A DNA stretch of 9,028 nucleotides from Candidatus Poseidoniaceae archaeon (GCA_030741455.1 JASLVI010000054.1:1-9028), one strand, 5' to 3'. Positions 1 to 7,270 are shown, counted from the stretch's first letter. Program-made: numbers and translations. Notes: generated by a model not told the origin, from the letters alone.

Positions 1-2
1 AC

Positions 3-3000
3 TCAGGCTTCGTCTTCATCACCAAGAACAGACATCAAGGATGATTGTTCTGCAATTCGATCTTTAACGGCTGCCCGTCGTCCTCGACCAACAAGGTAGA
101 GAACACCGAATAGTGAGAACGTAAGCAAGACGATCATGGTTGGCAGTGCAACCTTGCCGACAACTTCCCCTGCAACATCCAAGAATGGATTCGAAGAGCC
201 GAGTTCGTTTGAAATTCGGACGATGTTATCGCCTTCATCTGCTTCGACAATGTTGTTTCCAGGATCGACAACAACGTAGACGTTCTTGCTACCTGCGGTG
301 ACAGGGTAAAGCATGTACAACTCAACTGTGCGCTCATCACTGGCGTCATCTGGCTTATCCAAAGCACCGATAATTTGGCGCATAACGATGCTTTCTTCAT
401 CACACATGTTGTTGTTTTTACGAATTTCCTTCATCATATCGTCATCATCATACTCACAGAGAATAACCTCGATATCCGTAGCATGAACGTTTCCAGTATT
501 TGCAATCACAACCTTGATTGGAATTGACTCTCCAACATCTGCGGAATCGTCGAGAGGTTCTGCAGATTGGACTTCAAGATCTGGAGCACGTAGGTTGATG
601 GTGACGATCTTCTCGTTGCTATCCAGCAAATCTCCAACCCATGAAGGCGTGTCATCGTAGTCTCCGCCTTGCTCTGCGTTACCCATCATTGAGACGACTT
701 TGAGTCCCAAGCTTCGGGTGAGCAATTCTGCACCAGGATCGACAGCAACGATGGCGACCATTGTGTACGTTTCATACGGTGCCATCTCAGGCAATCGCCA
801 TTCATCAATATCTGACAAATACACACAGCTGTCCACTGGGAAGGAAGATGCGGTCGAAGTTGTAACGACGCAGTCTTCTTCGCTTTCAAGATCGAGTCCG
901 ACCTGCCGAATGATACGCCATGAGACATCCCAACCAGTCAACGTGCCCATGCCTGGTTCTTCCTCGACAGTAATATCTGTGCCTGAACGAGTTGAGGTAT
1001 GGTTGTTCAAGGTTGGTACATCAGGAACGTTACCTGCGTTTGTTATGTTGACAATGAATCGGACAACACGGCCTGGGGCGGAAGTCTTCACATCGTTCTC
1101 AACGGTTGGGTCCATCGAAATTTGCATATCGCGGAACTCACGAACTGTTACGGTAAGTTCGGTGACATCTCGTAGGCGAGTCATACGACCTGCTGCATCC
1201 TCATCTTTCTGTTCAGACTTGGTATGGAAGACAACTGTGTAGTCGCCTGCAGGTACCTGTTGAGGGATGTTCATGAGGACGTCAAACTCTTGAAGAGAGC
1301 CTGCATCCAATTCCTCGAGGGTGTTTCGTGGAATGACAATGTCCCAAATGACGTCGACACCAGATGAATCTGTAACACGTGCGAGGGTGTAATCGAATCG
1401 GTCAGGCCCGTTGCCGTTGTTGTTTACCGTCGTTTTGAGAGTAATCGGCTCGCCGGGGTTGACCGTAAGTTGATCATCGTCATCGAGTGCGACATCCGTT
1501 GACAATCGGAACACATGGTCGACGTCCACTTGGAGAATCTTCGCAGCAGAAATCTTCGGGTAACCCTTCAGATGTGCTTTGAGCGTTACGGCTTTACCAA
1601 GACCTGCGGGAGCGTCATCAGGAGCACAAATCTTCACCTTGACGATGTGTATACGAACAGTATCTCCTGACAAGAGAACCCATGGGTAAGAGACGCCGTC
1701 AGGATTCAAGGTGAGTCCGTTCGGGAAGATTACTTCGGTGGTCCAATTGTCTTCATTTTCTGTTGTTCCTGGAGTTGTAAAGACGAGATCGCCTGAATCG
1801 AAGTACTTCTCAACTGGAATTTCAAACACATGGCAGTTTGCTGGTGAGGCTGGATTCAAGGCATAAGGGAGTGGCGTGACAACGGCTTCTTGATCTGTGA
1901 AGTTGAACACGATGTTATTGGAAGAACGGATTGAGACAAAGACTCCTAGTTCAAGAATATCATAGGTTCCCTTTTCGACAGACTTGATCGGTTCGCCAGC
2001 AGACCAACCCTTCAACAAGATGACGAATGCACCCGGATCTTCCGATGTTGGTACATCGATTTTCAAGTTCTTCGTTACTGTCTGTTGTGGATCGAGTTGC
2101 ACGCTGAGAGGGAAGTCAACATCCCATGCGAATGGAAGCAACCACTCTTGCCGACCTTCCAGGGTTTGAGGATCCCAGAAGAGGAAGGTATCTGCAACGT
2201 TTCCTGTATTGGTAATCGTAATCGAGAAGATGGCTGATTGACCCTGTTCAACATCTGCAACGCTATGCGAGGTGTCAAGATCGATTCCATGCACGACGTC
2301 CATGAGTGTGAGTGTTGTAATCTCAGAGCGGATTGCTGGGTCCTTGTACGATTTTGCATCGACACGAATTTCTGCGAGTTCATCAGCATTGGCCTGATAG
2401 ATCGATGGCGCTCGTACTCGGAGATAGAATCGGATTGATTCGCCACCTTCGAGGAAAATCTCGGTATCTGGGAAAATTGCTGTGTGGTTGTCAGCGAAGA
2501 ACAGCGTTGCTGTCCAATTCGTTGGTACACCTGTAATATTCAATCCATATGAGTCTGCAACCAAATCCTTCGGACCAGGAGTAGAATTGTTCATCGTTAG
2601 ATTGTAGATGGTTTGTTCGCCGGGTTCAATCACGTGATAGAACGTTTCACCATCATCAAATTCTACATCAACTTGTCCAGTCAATACGTGAGAGTAACAA
2701 ATGGTGAATCGATTGTTGTTCGTTTCATCACTGCATTTGTTCGTATCGGACCAAGCAACGTGAGCGCCGCTACCAAGATCGTTCGAAAATGCGGGAGGCA
2801 TTCCTATGCTTGGTTTGTAGCCTGAATTCGGGCCTAATTTATTGGACGACCATGATGTGATTGCAACCGTTTCCCATGGATCCAAAGCCGTGAGGCCATC
2901 TCCCTCAAGAGAGGTATGATTCAATCGAACATAGAGAAGTTCTTCGCCAGCTGAAGTGTTACCTGAATCAACCCACGCGATGTGGACTTGGTTTTGGTCG

Positions 3001-5015
3001 TCGGTCAAAATTGATGGGAAGACTGAGTTGCCGCCCCAAGGAGCATTTTGCGGTATTCCGGCATTGGTTTCGACTTCCGATATCGGCGTATCGTTAATCT
3101 TCTTGATCGCATATGTGGAAAGACCGTCATCACGACCGTCGAATTCTCCAGCACCTTGTAGTCGGAGTTTTGTGTAGTAAATTTCGTAGTTAACGTCCTT
3201 TTCAAAACCATAATCTCGGCCATCCATCCAAGCGATGTGCGTGTTACCTTCCATGTCAACACCGATCGATGGGTGGAACGAATATGCGTCATCAATGGTG
3301 ACGCGAGTATCGTTGACAACAACGAGATGTCCTTCTGAACCCTTTCCAGTGTCTTCGATATAATTGCCGTTTTGAGCAACCGTTCCTGAGACTCCTGGGG
3401 TCCAGCTAGGATCGTTGTTCATCTTGCCGTATGGGTCTAGAACAGACATGTAGATTTCACGAGAGTTGTTGGTTGAGATGTAAACCATTGCTTCGACGAG
3501 AAGAGACATCTGACTTGCGCCGCCACTACCTGATGGGAACTCGTATACTTGGCCACCAGCATCGGTTGAACGGATGGTGTTGCCTGGGCAATTTCGTGTC
3601 GCTGTGCTTTGAACACCGTTTGGACATTGTGCAAGATCTTTGAAGTGCGATTGGACACTCGTTGCGCCACCATAGGTTTGTCCATACATACCGACTGGAA
3701 CAACGCCAGCGTTGACACAGTTATCGTGTGCCTCTTCGATGGAGGTCGTATCGTCAGCCTGTTGTGCTGGGTCCCCGTCTTTTGGCCCTTCGTCAGAAAT
3801 TGGGATTGCAATCTTGGTAGCATTCGGGTTCCACTTGTGGTCGTCTTGCGTTGGTGGGTTTCCTGGGACGTTTCCTTGTGCATCCTTCCAAGAGAGACAG
3901 GCCCAGTTGGTTCCAGGGCCCCAATCTTCACCGGAATAGCCTGAGTATGTGTTTCCATTGTAAACAGTACCTGGGAGTTTTCGAATACCACCAGAGTCAT
4001 CCCCTGGAGTTGTTCCGAGTGCCGTGGAGCGTGGGCCAGCATTCTTGTTGTGTGTAGCACAGTTTCCACTGCTTGCAGCACCTGGCAAGGTGTTTCCAAG
4101 ACCATAAATGGTCTCGTAAACGGTCATGTTTCCTTCCTCGAGCATTGGCTTGAGACCTTGGAAGTAGCCTCCAGCGGCGAAGTTACCGCCGTAGATAACT
4201 GTGCAAACATCTGCCCACTCGGAGTACATCGATCCTGAGGTGTCGACGAGGAAGACCAGTTCGACCTTACCACCACGAGTGTCGTCCCATGCGATTTGAA
4301 CCAAATCGTTGGAGTCGACGATGATGTCTGGATGGCCTTTGTGGCCGATGATAGGAGTGAGGAGCGTGTCTTCAAAGAGTGTTAGAACCGAGCCCCCGTT
4401 GTATTCGGGTTGAATCATTGAGTAGTAAATTTGAGGTTGGTTGAAAAATCGTTGCAGCTCATCATAGGAGTCTTGCCATGCAATGTGGAGGTTTCCTTGA
4501 CTGTCGACATCGATGGATGGCCAATCACGATCTTGGGCGCGCATGGAGATGATGGTGTCATCGATTACGGAGATTGCCGAATCCAAAGCAGCCATCCCAT
4601 CAAGAGGTGCGAGATATGGGTTAATCGAGGTGTACATGATCTTGTGTTGGCCTGACTTATCAGCCCATACGAGATGGATTCGATCATTGTCGTCGATGAC
4701 CATGTCAGGGTGCCATACTTTGTGAAGACCCGGGTTGGTGATTTGCGTCGCATCAATCAGGGTTTCACCGCGTGGTGAAAGCATGGAGTAGTACAGGTGC
4801 TGGGTATTTCGAGCCCAAATAATGTGAACGTTGCCTTCGCTATCGGAAGCCACAGCAGCTTGGTTGTCTGATGCCGTTCCACCATCCACAATACGGACGG
4901 CTTCTGTAATGACAACTTGAGATGCTTCTGCTTGTTCTGTCCCGATAACCATTCCTGAAAACAAAGAGAGTAGGAAAAGGCTGACGAGGGTAATCGATTT
5001 GGTAGTTTGACGCAT
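3..5015 (-). CDS. Giant Sec-exported surface protein: seven-bladed propeller with nested VWA domain, Ig-like/CARDB stalk, C-terminal membrane anchor
   Basis: Residues are numbered from the upstream ATG at 5036. The preferred start is M8 (5015), which has an archaeal Shine-Dalgarno just upstream and gives a clean signal peptide: MRQTTK, a hydrophobic core, and a likely AEA|S cleavage near residue 38. Residues 41-785 carry seven repeats of the form 'xPxI-VD-x-x-GN-x-HIAW-x-D', each followed by an 'IYYS'-like strand, which I read as a beta-propeller. A VWA domain (about 258-520) interrupts repeat 4. Its MIDAS motif is D265-T-S-G-S269, with probable T376 and D415 in SDEG. Residues 788-1610 form about six Ig-like domains with 'ITNTGN'/'NNNGNG' signatures; the last (1485-1610) resembles CARDB/APHP. 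A transmembrane helix (about 1629-1650) is followed by RGRR and a 23-residue charged tail. The predicted topology is outside, anchored to the cell membrane. Adhesion or metal-dependent ligand binding is an inference. Many NxS/T sequons suggest N-glycosylation. The gene is complete, with its stop at 3-5. ATG 5036 is the alternative start. Confidence 0.88.
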   Translation of the reverse strand: MRQTTKSITLVSLFLLSLFSGMVIGTEQAEASQVVITEAVRIVDGGTASDNQAAVASDSEGNVHIIWARNTQHLYYSMLSPRGETLIDATQITNPGLHKVWHPDMVIDDNDRIHLVWADKSGQHKIMYTSINPYLAPLDGMAALDSAISVIDDTIISMRAQDRDWPSIDVDSQGNLHIAWQDSYDELQRFFNQPQIYYSMIQPEYNGGSVLTLFEDTLLTPIIGHKGHPDIIVDSNDLVQIAWDDTRGGKVELVFLVDTSGSMYSEWADVCTVIYGGNFAAGGYFQGLKPMLEEGNMTVYETIYGLGNTLPGAASSGNCATHNKNAGPRSTALGTTPGDDSGGIRKLPGTVYNGNTYSGYSGEDWGPGTNWACLSWKDAQGNVPGNPPTQDDHKWNPNATKIAIPISDEGPKDGDPAQQADDTTSIEEAHDNCVNAGVVPVGMYGQTYGGATSVQSHFKDLAQCPNGVQSTATRNCPGNTIRSTDAGGQVYEFPSGSGGASQMSLLVEAMVYISTNNSREIYMSVLDPYGKMNNDPSWTPGVSGTVAQNGNYIEDTGKGSEGHLVVVNDTRVTIDDAYSFHPSIGVDMEGNTHIAWMDGRDYGFEKDVNYEIYYTKLRLQGAGEFDGRDDGLSTYAIKKINDTPISEVETNAGIPQNAPWGGNSVFPSILTDDQNQVHIAWVDSGNTSAGEELLYVRLNHTSLEGDGLTALDPWETVAITSWSSNKLGPNSGYKPSIGMPPAFSNDLGSGAHVAWSDTNKCSDETNNNRFTICYSHVLTGQVDVEFDDGETFYHVIEPGEQTIYNLTMNNSTPGPKDLVADSYGLNITGVPTNWTATLFFADNHTAIFPDTEIFLEGGESIRFYLRVRAPSIYQANADELAEIRVDAKSYKDPAIRSEITTLTLMDVVHGIDLDTSHSVADVEQGQSAIFSITITNTGNVADTFLFWDPQTLEGRQEWLLPFAWDVDFPLSVQLDPQQTVTKNLKIDVPTSEDPGAFVILLKGWSAGEPIKSVEKGTYDILELGVFVSIRSSNNIVFNFTDQEAVVTPLPYALNPASPANCHVFEIPVEKYFDSGDLVFTTPGTTENEDNWTTEVIFPNGLTLNPDGVSYPWVLLSGDTVRIHIVKVKICAPDDAPAGLGKAVTLKAHLKGYPKISAAKILQVDVDHVFRLSTDVALDDDDQLTVNPGEPITLKTTVNNNGNGPDRFDYTLARVTDSSGVDVIWDIVIPRNTLEELDAGSLQEFDVLMNIPQQVPAGDYTVVFHTKSEQKDEDAAGRMTRLRDVTELTVTVREFRDMQISMDPTVENDVKTSAPGRVVRFIVNITNAGNVPDVPTLNNHTSTRSGTDITVEEEPGMGTLTGWDVSWRIIRQVGLDLESEEDCVVTTSTASSFPVDSCVYLSDIDEWRLPEMAPYETYTMVAIVAVDPGAELLTRSLGLKVVSMMGNAEQGGDYDDTPSWVGDLLDSNEKIVTINLRAPDLEVQSAEPLDDSADVGESIPIKVVIANTGNVHATDIEVILCEYDDDDMMKEIRKNNNMCDEESIVMRQIIGALDKPDDASDERTVELYMLYPVTAGSKNVYVVVDPGNNIVEADEGDNIVRISNELGSSNPFLDVAGEVVGKVALPTMIVLLTFSLFGVLYLVGRGRRAAVKDRIAEQSSLMSVLGDEDEA
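87..152 (-). other. C-terminal transmembrane anchor of the giant surface protein
   Basis: Residues about 1629-1650 are uninterrupted hydrophobic residues, including ALPTMIVLLTFSLFGVLYLV. RGRR follows immediately as a cytoplasmic stop-transfer signal, then a 23-residue tail ending GDEDEA. I see no sortase or archaeosortase (PGF-type) signal, so a simple membrane anchor is preferred. Confidence 0.85.
207..2675 (-). other. Tandem Ig-like/CARDB-type stalk domains
   Basis: Residues 788-1610. About six beta-sandwich units can be drawn at roughly 788-912, 916-1035, 1036-1172, 1175-1298, 1302-1482 and 1485-1610. Four carry the NTGN-type turn (ITNTGNVADT, NNNGNGPDR, ITNAGNVPD, IANTGNVHA) that is typical of archaeal CARDB/APHP/NEW3-like repeats. 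The last ends with VDPGNNIVEADEGDN, a hallmark of CARDB domains. The boundaries of units 1 and 3 are approximate. The likely role is a stalk that holds the propeller/VWA head away from the membrane. Confidence 0.7.
2682..4907 (-). other. Predicted seven-bladed beta-propeller region (seven divergent 'HIAWxD' repeats)
   Basis: Seven protein repeats are visible, with the central Trp at residues 75, 125, 187, 250, 603, 688 and 762. The core forms are NVHIIWARN, RIHLVWADK, NLHIAWQDS, LVQIAWDDT, NTHIAWMDG, QVHIAWVDS and GAHVAWSDT. Six of the seven are preceded by a 'xPxI/V' strand (for example HPDIIVD, HPSIGVD, FPSILTD), and all are followed by a strand such as LYYSM, IYYSM, EIYMS or EIYYT. The pattern resembles sialidase/BNR-type Asp-box blades, but I could not assign a Pfam family. 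Spacing is 50-85 residues except across the VWA insertion. Confidence 0.65.
3477..4265 (-). other. VWA domain inserted in propeller repeat 4
   Basis: Residues 258-520. Strand KVELVFLVDTSGSM is a textbook VWA beta-1 plus MIDAS motif (DxSxS). The middle is rich in Gly, Pro and Asn. GPGTNW (T376) is a candidate for the MIDAS threonine, and KIAIPISDEG (D415) matches the strand that supplies the MIDAS aspartate. EEAHDNCVNAGVVPVGMYG is the typical helix then strand of the late VWA fold. Six cysteines (278, 326, 380, 440, 471, 483) are confined to this domain. VWA domains with an intact MIDAS usually bind a divalent cation and a protein ligand; the ligand is unknown. Confidence 0.85.
4923..5015 (-). 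other. Signal peptide of the giant surface protein
   Basis: This encodes residues 8-38. A basic n-region (MRQTTK) precedes a hydrophobic stretch (ITLVSLFLLSLFSGMVIG) and a polar c-region ending AEA before SQVV, a classic signal peptidase I site. There is no cysteine at the cleavage site, so a lipoprotein is unlikely. With the C-terminal helix, this predicts that nearly the whole protein is extracellular. Confidence 0.8.
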
Positions 5016-5018
5016 GGT

Positions 5019-5025
5019 ATCACCT
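5019..5025 (-). promoter_or_regulatory. Shine-Dalgarno AGGTGAT that decides the start of the giant surface protein
   Basis: The minus strand reads AGGTGAT-ACC-ATG, a seven-base complement to the usual archaeal 16S 3' end (ATCACCT), three bases before the ATG at 5015. The in-frame ATG at 5036 lies upstream of this site and has no comparable signal. Starting there would also place seven polar residues before the signal peptide. Confidence 0.7.
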
Positions 5026-5077
5026 GTGTGACTCATAGCATTGTTTACCAGTACTTAACCGCGACCCTCACGCGTCA

Positions 5078-5085
5078 GTATAATT
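5078..5085 (-). promoter_or_regulatory. Candidate TATA box for the giant surface protein gene
   Basis: The minus strand has AATTATAC in the short spacer between the DUF2299-like gene and the giant gene. About 25 bases downstream falls near 5056, the position expected for an archaeal transcription start, which would leave a leader of about 40 bases carrying the GGTGAT site. The upstream BRE context is not distinctive. The spacer (5037-5104) holds nothing else convincing, and no T-rich terminator follows the upstream gene. Confidence 0.4.
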
Positions 5086-5104
5086 GCTGTTGGAAACGAT
5101 TGTG

Positions 5105-5731
5105 TCAAGCCCATTCTTCTGGGTCAAGCCCCGTACCAAATGGCATCATATCATTATACTCGATTTGAGCCGGTTCTGGAGGGGTTTCTTCGGATTGTTT
5201 GCGCTTCTTTTGGTTCGCCCAATCGTCAACCGGGCCGGACTCTCCCTTTCCAGGTCCATATGCAAATTTGATTTCATGGATCATGCTCAATTTAGCCAGC
5301 CACAGACGTCGAAGGCTGTGCATAAGGGCATTTTTGGTTAGGCCATCGAACCAAATTGGTAGGCTCACGTTGAAGGCTTGAAGAGGACCTGGCTTTTCTT
5401 TTCCATTATGCCCCATGTGTATGCCCCAATCTAATTCTGCACGCATCAAGGAAAGTCTGCATTCATGCACCCATTCAGACCAAACTTCCGGTTCTTCATT
5501 CATATGCTCCTTCATCTGCTCTTGTTGGCCGAGATCAACGCGAGTCATGCTGGATACGAACACGAGATCTCTGCCTTTTGGTAACACGACAGCAAACATA
5601 TGGCCTTGAGGGCCCGGAGGGTATCTCACGAGTAGATGGGCCTCCGCCCGAGGATCGTTCTTGTCGCGGATTTCCAATCGTTCACTAGCAAGCCATTGTC
5701 GGATTTGCTGAACGTGCCCTGAATCCACCAT
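5105..5731 (-). CDS. DUF2299-like conserved archaeal protein of unknown function
   Basis: A 208-residue protein, probably cytoplasmic, with no signal peptide or membrane segment. An N-terminal helix (VQQIRQWLASERLEI) leads into beta strands (AHLLVRYPPG, MFAVVLPKG, DLVFVSSMTRV). A helical stretch with Trp84, Trp87 and Cys91 follows, then a strand and the motif SLPIWFDGLTKNALMHSL near residues 123-140. This order, and especially the 'I-x-F-DGLTK-x-x-LM' element, recalls archaeal DUF2299 proteins, which have no established function. That assignment is from memory and unverified. Residues from about 160 to the end form a charged, Pro-containing, probably disordered tail. The start is well supported: the minus strand reads GGGTGAGTC-ATG, with the archaeal GGTGA motif in place. 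It begins 36 bases after the acyltransferase gene and is probably co-transcribed with it. No enzyme motif is visible. Confidence 0.7.
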   Translation of the reverse strand: MVDSGHVQQIRQWLASERLEIRDKNDPRAEAHLLVRYPPGPQGHMFAVVLPKGRDLVFVSSMTRVDLGQQEQMKEHMNEEPEVWSEWVHECRLSLMRAELDWGIHMGHNGKEKPGPLQAFNVSLPIWFDGLTKNALMHSLRRLWLAKLSMIHEIKFAYGPGKGESGPVDDWANQKKRKQSEETPPEPAQIEYNDMMPFGTGLDPEEWA

Positions 5732-5734
5732 GAC

Positions 5735-5740
5735 TCACCC
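5735..5740 (-). promoter_or_regulatory. Shine-Dalgarno GGGTGA of the DUF2299-like gene
   Basis: The minus strand reads GGGTGA-GTC-ATG, the same spacing as the site in front of the giant gene. It fixes the ATG at 5731. The remaining spacer up to 5767 is AT-rich but has no convincing TATA box, which fits read-through from the acyltransferase gene. Confidence 0.6.
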
Positions 5741-5767
5741 TAGCGCTCGTGTAATTTGAATTCGACG

Positions 5768-7270
5768 CTATTGACCTGCCTTTAAATCCGAAATGAGAAG
5801 GTGCAATTTCCCCTCGATTTCTTGTTTGAATTTCTTCCCAACTGTAAGACGTTTGAAGGCTGTACGAGCGTCAACATAAGCATCCCACCAGATTCCAAAC
5901 ATCCGACCAGAAGCCCAAAAGAGCGGAAACATTGCCAAATAAACAATCAATAGCGTAAGGTACTGGTCCAAGGCGAACAGAGATAAAACATCAGATGCAT
6001 TCATCCAAATCAGCCCCGTTCCAATCAAGGCGCACAAGGGCCATATCATCACCGACCCAAACATTGCAGCGAGAAATTGGTAGGTCGTTCGTGCGTCAAC
6101 CCCTTCGTCGGTCCGATCACCAAGATATCGGCCAAGTATCAACTGTGGGGACAAAGAGAGAATAAACGCTGGGAGAAGCGCCAACATCAGTAATGATTTA
6201 ACCAAAAAGCTGGCACCATAAAGGGGATTTCCAACACGTAATTTCTTCCCAGAAGTGCTCAAGTCTCTCCCGTCAAGACCTTTTTTCTCGAGATTAAGAT
6301 GGATGTCCTTCGCAGTTTGAACGATTGGATGGTTGACTTCCGCTGGCTCTATTTGTTGATCTTCAATTTCTGTTTGGTAACGGTCCCGAACTGCGCGGGC
6401 AGCGAGGACTTCGCTACGCCATGTGACGAGAGGTTTGCGCTTCGTACGAGCCTCGACCTGCGCGATAAGATGGTATGCGCCGTGCTCATCCCAACTCGAT
6501 GCATTCGGCGTAATCGGAGCAAGATGCGGGCGTAAACCATCGCGAAGTGAGCGAACGAGATCGCCTGGTGGCTCGACCCATTCGCGCTTTTGTACCGCTT
6601 GAATGAGATCTTCTGGGATTTGATCTTCAGGCAAGTAATGCGGTTCCGTAAATTCAACCCACATATCCGTACGATAGTGATGGCGTACACGGAAGTGAAG
6701 TCCCACTGGTTGCAACACAGGGCATTTTTTCCCAGAACCTTTTGCAATGGCTGCTGCAGCGAGGACCGTTCGCATCGGCCCTGTTCGAAATCGAATCATG
6801 TGTGCTAAGTCGTGACTTGTTCCTTCTGGAAACAAAACACATCCGAATCCGCTAGCAATACCTGTTGCGAGCGTGAGGAGAGAGCGTCCATTGAGATTTG
6901 TTGCCTCTTCTTCGCTGCATCCTCCGCGGAGAAGTTCGGCTTTACGGACAACTGGTTGGACGGCAAGTCTTCGGGTCCAAAACGAAAGGATTGGGCGAGT
7001 AACCAAATCGTGCCTACCGCCCATAACGAATTCTTTCGGGTGTGCAAGCATAATTCCGAGCGGGTCAATCAGTCCATTTGTATGCCAAGCAGCACAGAGT
7101 GAGCCTCGGTCAGAAGGGATATGTTCCATCCCTGTGTATTCGATTGTACGAAATTGATTGGCTGCCGTTCGCCGACAAAAGAAGAAGGCAAGTTTAGTCC
7201 AAAAAGGGCTTCCTGGAGTGTTTTTGTCGAAGGAAGGCATTGGCGTATTGAGGAGTTTTTCCATCTGCAT
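5768..7270 (-). CDS. PlsC-superfamily glycerolipid acyltransferase with C-terminal membrane domain (Gpt2/AAK14816-like branch)
   Basis: About 500 residues; numbers are from the ATG at 7270. The acyltransferase block opens with EYTGMEHIPSDRGSLCAAWH. Its catalytic motif is H63-TNGLI-D69, followed by PL. Block III is FPEGTSHD (147-154), then RFRTGPMR (160-167) and PVLQPVGLHF (184-193). The combination of HxNxxxDP and FPEG(T/G)SHD points to the LPLAT branch related to yeast Gpt2/Sct1 and bacterial AAK14816-like proteins rather than classic PlsC, as I recall those families. Such enzymes move an acyl group from acyl-CoA or acyl-ACP to glycerol-3-phosphate or a lysolipid at the membrane. After a polar linker there are about three hydrophobic segments (about 350-380, 400-425, 433-455) and a basic C-terminus. 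The substrate is unknown. The frame stays open to a GTG at 7435, but that extension overlaps the HIT gene by 79 bases and looks like its shadow. A TTG at 7360, overlapping the HIT stop as TTGA, is another possible start. Confidence 0.85.
   Translation of the reverse strand: MQMEKLLNTPMPSFDKNTPGSPFWTKLAFFFCRRTAANQFRTIEYTGMEHIPSDRGSLCAAWHTNGLIDPLGIMLAHPKEFVMGGRHDLVTRPILSFWTRRLAVQPVVRKAELLRGGCSEEEATNLNGRSLLTLATGIASGFGCVLFPEGTSHDLAHMIRFRTGPMRTVLAAAAIAKGSGKKCPVLQPVGLHFRVRHHYRTDMWVEFTEPHYLPEDQIPEDLIQAVQKREWVEPPGDLVRSLRDGLRPHLAPITPNASSWDEHGAYHLIAQVEARTKRKPLVTWRSEVLAARAVRDRYQTEIEDQQIEPAEVNHPIVQTAKDIHLNLEKKGLDGRDLSTSGKKLRVGNPLYGASFLVKSLLMLALLPAFILSLSPQLILGRYLGDRTDEGVDARTTYQFLAAMFGSVMIWPLCALIGTGLIWMNASDVLSLFALDQYLTLLIVYLAMFPLFWASGRMFGIWWDAYVDARTAFKRLTVGKKFKQEIEGKLHLLISDLKAGQ

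Noticed and set aside
700..1242. 180-codon plus-strand open frame opposite the giant gene
   Set aside because: It is Ser/Thr/Arg/Val-rich antisense translation of the Ig-like coding region, with no domain, no promoter and no ribosome-binding site. The minus-strand protein has clear domains throughout.
3437..4105. 222-codon minus-strand frame inside the VWA region
   Set aside because: It is an out-of-frame shadow of the giant gene, rich in Gln, Thr and His with no recognisable fold. The main frame here encodes the MIDAS-bearing VWA domain.
5060..5074. CGCG...CGCG dyad between the TATA-like box and the giant gene, as operator or terminator
   Set aside because: Only four base pairs flank a seven-base loop, there is no T-tract, and CGCG is self-complementary. 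This is too weak to call.
7064..7084. Apparent catalytic defect in the acyltransferase (HTNGLID has five residues between His and Asp, not the usual four)
   Set aside because: The HxNxxxDP spacing is, as I recall, normal for the Gpt2/AAK14816-like branch of the superfamily, and the other motifs are intact. I therefore do not treat it as inactivation.
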